NCBI GenBank assembly: GCA_963797835.1
Contig: CAWCRN010000029.1
Span: 1-64,000, forward strand
DNA: 64,000 nucleotides
Direction of reading: 5' to 3'
Origin: JBDTSW01 sp963797835
GTDB taxonomy: Bacteria > Actinomycetota > Thermoleophilia > Solirubrobacterales > 70-9
How positions within the stretch are numbered: the first letter of the stretch is position 1; each line of letters starts with the position of its first letter. Made by a program: the position numbers and the translations under genes. Positions 61,697 through 64,000 of this stretch are shown in pieces. The notes under the pieces are model-generated. The model had not been told where the DNA came from. It saw only the letters and a list, made by a program, of their open reading frames with translations, and searched no databases.

Positions 61697-62794
61697 CTAC
61701 TCGCTCGGCCGAACTATAACTGACCGGCTGGTCAGTTTGGCCGGGATCAGGCGCCCCTTGAGGCGCAGGGCGCGCGCCTCCACGAGATGCCAGCTGAGGT
61801 AGGCGAGCGGCAGCGTCGTCGCCAGCGTCAGCGCCGCGATCGCCCATGGCGAGCCCGGCCCGATCGCGGAAACCCAGAGCTGCGCAACCGGGAAGGCGAA
61901 GAGGTAGGTGCCGTAGGAGAGGTCGCCCCGCTTCGAGAGGTCCGGCAGTCGGGGCCGCTGCGTGAAGCCCAGCCACAGCACCGCGTAGGAGAAGGCGGCG
62001 GCGAAGAGGAGCGGGTAGGCCGGAGTCCAGCTCAAGGCCGCCGCGACGGCGGCGAGTACCACCACGCCGGCCCCCCGCAGCGGGATCACGTCGCGGTTCA
62101 CGAAGAGCGCCGTGCCGGCGAGGAAGAAGGTCGCGATCTCCTGGTGATCGGTGTTCGCGAGCAGCGGGAAGCCGTCCGGCCATACGAGGGCCGCCACCAC
62201 GAGAGCGACCGCGGCCACGTTGAACAGCAGCCGGCGCCCCAGGAGGCCGGCGATCCCGGCGACCGCCACGAAGACGTACATCTTGAGCTCCACCGGCAGT
62301 GTCCACAGCGAACCGTTCACCGAGTCGCTCGGGTTGCTGTCGAACACGCCGGGCAGTACGTACTGGAGGTCCAGCAGGCTGGCGCCCCCGACCGCGTAGG
62401 TGATCGTGCGCTCGCTCGAAAGGAAGTCGTCCGGCGCGAACGTCGAGACGACGGCCCCGACCACGATCGTCAGGGAGACCGCCAGCCACAGGGCCGGGTA
62501 GATGCGCAGCAGGCGCGCCTCGACGTAGGCCGGCGCGTTGCCTCGGCGCTGGTAGCTCTGAGCCACGAGGAAGCCGGAGATCGCGAAGAACATCGCGACT
62601 CCGATCCCGGGGAGGCCCAGGTTGAACGCCGCCACGTCGGCGATTCCCTCGGAGACCTCGTCGCGCGTGCGGCCGTCGGCGCTGGAGAGGACGAAGGCGT
62701 GCCCGAGCAGCACGACGAGCGCGCCGACCATGCGGAGCGTGCCGATGTTGTTACGGCGCGAGGGCGCCGCCGGATCCGTGGGCGCGGACGGCAT
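61697..62794 (-). CDS. Acyltransferase family 3 (OatA-like) membrane protein
   Basis: 365 residues with about ten TM helices: RMVGALVVLLGHAFVLSS (conserved His), GVAMFFAISGFLVAQSYQRRG, YVEARLLRIYPALWLAVSLT and NGSLWTLPVELKMYVFVA. Transfers acyl groups to extracytoplasmic sugars, peptidoglycan or lipids. Its final codons (61718-61737) coincide with a palindromic operator for the downstream R2-like gene. Divergent from the TetR gene at 32 nt. Confidence 0.88.
   Translation of the reverse strand: MPSAPTDPAAPSRRNNIGTLRMVGALVVLLGHAFVLSSADGRTRDEVSEGIADVAAFNLGLPGIGVAMFFAISGFLVAQSYQRRGNAPAYVEARLLRIYPALWLAVSLTIVVGAVVSTFAPDDFLSSERTITYAVGGASLLDLQYVLPGVFDSNPSDSVNGSLWTLPVELKMYVFVAVAGIAGLLGRRLLFNVAAVALVVAALVWPDGFPLLANTDHQEIATFFLAGTALFVNRDVIPLRGAGVVVLAAVAAALSWTPAYPLLFAAAFSYAVLWLGFTQRPRLPDLSKRGDLSYGTYLFAFPVAQLWVSAIGPGSPWAIAALTLATTLPLAYLSWHLVEARALRLKGRLIPAKLTSRSVIVRPSE
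61713..61737 (-). promoter_or_regulatory. TetR-type operator AACTGACC-AGCC-GGTCAGTT abutting a TATAGT -10 box
   Basis: Perfect 8-bp inverted arms (61718-61737) with a 4-nt spacer, immediately upstream of TATAGT (61713-61718), about 40 bp before the R2-like gene's start. The layout (operator covering the promoter) implies repression. The TetR-family gene at 62827 is the obvious candidate. The site lies inside the 3' coding end of the acyltransferase gene. Confidence 0.65.
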
Positions 62795-62826
62795 CGAAGG
62801 CGGAAGTGTGACGTACGCTGCCGCGG

Positions 62827-63480
62827 ATGGCCACCCCCCGGGAGGGCTCCACCAAGCGCAGGCTCTCGGCCGCGGACCGCCGCTCGGCGATCCTGGCGGC
62901 GGCGCTCGAGGTCTTCTCCGAGCAGGGGTTCCACGGGGCGTCCCTCGAGGACGTTGCGGCCCGCGGCGGCGTCTCCAAGGCCCTGATCTACGAGCACTTC
63001 GACTCCAAGCGCGAGCTGGAGCGGGCGCTCCTGGAGATGCACGTCCACGAGCTGTTGGGCCGCGTGACGGCGGCCATCACCGCCGCCGAAAGCGAGGAGA
63101 GAGCGGCTGCGCCAGGGCGTCGATGCGTTCCTCTCCTTCGTCGAGGAGCGCCCGGTGGCCTGGCGCCTGCTGTTCCGCAACGTCGGCGACCCGGACATCG
63201 CCGAGGCTTTCGACCGCGCTGCGCGAGGAGGTCAGCCGGACGATCGCGGCGCTGATGGTCGCCAACGCACCGCGCCGCTTCCGCGAGGCCGAGCCCGACT
63301 TCGAGCAGGCCACCGAGATGATGGCCCAGCAGCTCACCGGCGCCGTGCAGTCGCTTGGCGAACTGGTGGGACGACCACCGCGCGCGTCCCCGCGAGCGCG
63401 TGCTGGAGATGGCGATGGACTTCGCCTGGGTCGGCCTCGAGCGGCTGGGCCGAGGCGAGCGCTGGAGCCCGGGCACCTAG
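62827..63480 (+). CDS. TetR-family transcriptional regulator, three frame breaks
   Basis: About 217 residues. Typical TetR HTH: RRSAILAAALEVFSEQGFHGASLEDVAARGGVSKALIYEHFDSKREL. The ligand domain continues over frame changes near 63105, 63225 and 63360 (GVDAFLSFVEERPVAWRLLFRNV; FEQATEMMAQQLTGAVQSL; VLEMAMDFAWVGLERLGRGERW), ending at 63480. Likely regulates the nearby acyltransferase and/or R2-like oxidase genes via the TGACC/GGTCA palindrome. Confidence 0.85.
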
Positions 63481-64000
63481 CCGGCGAGCAGCTGGCGAAG
63501 AGTCCTCGCGACCAACGGTCCCTCGCGGGTGACCTGACGCCAGGTGAAGCGCACGACCCGGTAGCCCTGGGCGGTGAGCCAGGCGTCGCGCGCCCGGTCG
63601 TCCTCGAACGCCGTCCTGGTTCCGTGGGTCTCCCAGCCGTCGACCTCGACGATCAGCCGATGCGCGGGCCACAGGAAGTCGACGGTGTACGGGCCGATCA
63701 CCTGCTCGGGCAGCGGGGCGGGAAGCCCGTGGCGCCGGATGACGGCAATGAATCGGCGCGCGAGCTTCGCTGCGGTCGACGGGCGGCGGCAGCTCGCCTG
63801 GGATGGGCCCGACGTCGAGCTGACGGATCTGCGCCTTGCGGATCAGGGACTTGAGGCGGGCGGGAGGAAGCCGGCGACGGAGGTCGGCCAGGGTCCTCGC
63901 AGGGCTCGTGACCGGGATGCCGTACTCGATCGTGGTTTGGCTGGGTAGGAGGGTGCTCGAGCGGTGGATGGTGATCCCGGGACGCTGCCGGCGCCCGGAG
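63477..64000 (-). CDS. DUF559 (Vsr-like endonuclease fold) protein, 5' end outside window, frame-broken
   Basis: The C-terminal DUF559 domain is clear: YTVDFLWPAHRLIVEVDGWETHGT and DRARDAWLTAQGYRVVRFTWRQV, the PD-(D/E)XK-like fold of very-short-patch-repair nucleases. Upstream, read across a frame change between 63710 and 63780, is GIPVTSPARTLADLRRRLPP ... LKSLIRKAQI, an AbiEi-type antitoxin-like module often found in front of DUF559. The start lies beyond 64000. It overlaps the TetR stop. Function unknown; possibly DNA repair or toxin-antitoxin related. Confidence 0.7.

Noticed and set aside
1..64000. CRISPR arrays, rRNA genes or intact insertion sequences
   Set aside because: I saw no regularly spaced repeat-spacer array, no rRNA sequence and no transposase in any frame.

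Overview
The window is very GC-rich, densely coded DNA with many ATGA/GTGA stop-start overlaps and frequent GTG/TTG starts. Together with the order SRP RNA - dnaX - ybaB - recR - lysC - asd, this suggests an actinobacterium. I lean towards a Thermoleophilia/Solirubrobacterales-like lineage, but that is inference from gene content. Many genes are broken by single-base frame changes while their motifs stay intact (SDR, alcohol dehydrogenase, FtsX permease, the whole arginine deiminase operon, Hsp20, Lon, TetR). Other long stretches are clean. This looks more like uneven sequence quality in a draft or metagenome assembly than true decay, although decay of the arc operon cannot be excluded.

Layout. 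1-3.5 kb: a lipid-modification cluster (SDR, SRPBCC, FAD amine oxidase, DUF1365). 3.5-23.7 kb: a stress/dormancy block. It holds three universal stress proteins, small membrane proteins, a zinc alcohol dehydrogenase, a two-GAF sensor kinase with a convergent NarL/DevR-type regulator, a ZIP metal transporter, two tandem FAD oxidoreductases, an FtsX-type ABC exporter and a complete arginine deiminase operon (transporter, deiminase, ornithine carbamoyltransferase, carbamate kinase). 23.8-31.8 kb: a cyclopropane-fatty-acid-synthase-like methyltransferase, FKBP isomerase, SRP RNA, dnaX with its tau tail in a separate overlapping frame, ybaB, recR, and a PadR/MMPL pair. 31.8-39.1 kb: lysC-asd, a three-repeat secreted protein, a large membrane protein and a cation/proton antiporter. 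39.1-46.6 kb: two succinate dehydrogenase-type complexes of different architecture, end to end. 46.6-54.4 kb: M50 and M28 peptidases, an AidB-like acyl-CoA dehydrogenase, isocitrate dehydrogenase, and a tandemly duplicated malate dehydrogenase. 54.4-64 kb: a DNA-binding protein, a fatty acid hydroxylase, an MBL hydrolase, Hsp20-Lon, an R2-like/SCP2 fusion, an acyltransferase, a TetR regulator and a DUF559 protein.

Main discovery. The 3.5-23.7 kb block looks like an integrated genomic island. A complete tRNA-Val(CAC) gene lies at its right edge with its 3' end facing the block. A same-orientation 45-nt copy of that tRNA's 3' half (43/45 identical, the two differences being a compensatory T-stem pair) lies at its left edge. 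The flanking genes, DUF1365 on the left and the CFA-type methyltransferase on the right, are usual neighbours elsewhere, so the block appears to have split a lipid cluster. Inside the block a recurrent motif, roughly GTAG-N3-CCnCGGA, sits about 50-100 bp upstream of most transcription units. I infer that it is the operator of the island's own GAF-kinase/NarL-type regulator, giving a self-contained DosR-like regulon for energy-limited or oxygen-limited survival. No integrase is visible. The island and regulon claims are inferences with stated tests.
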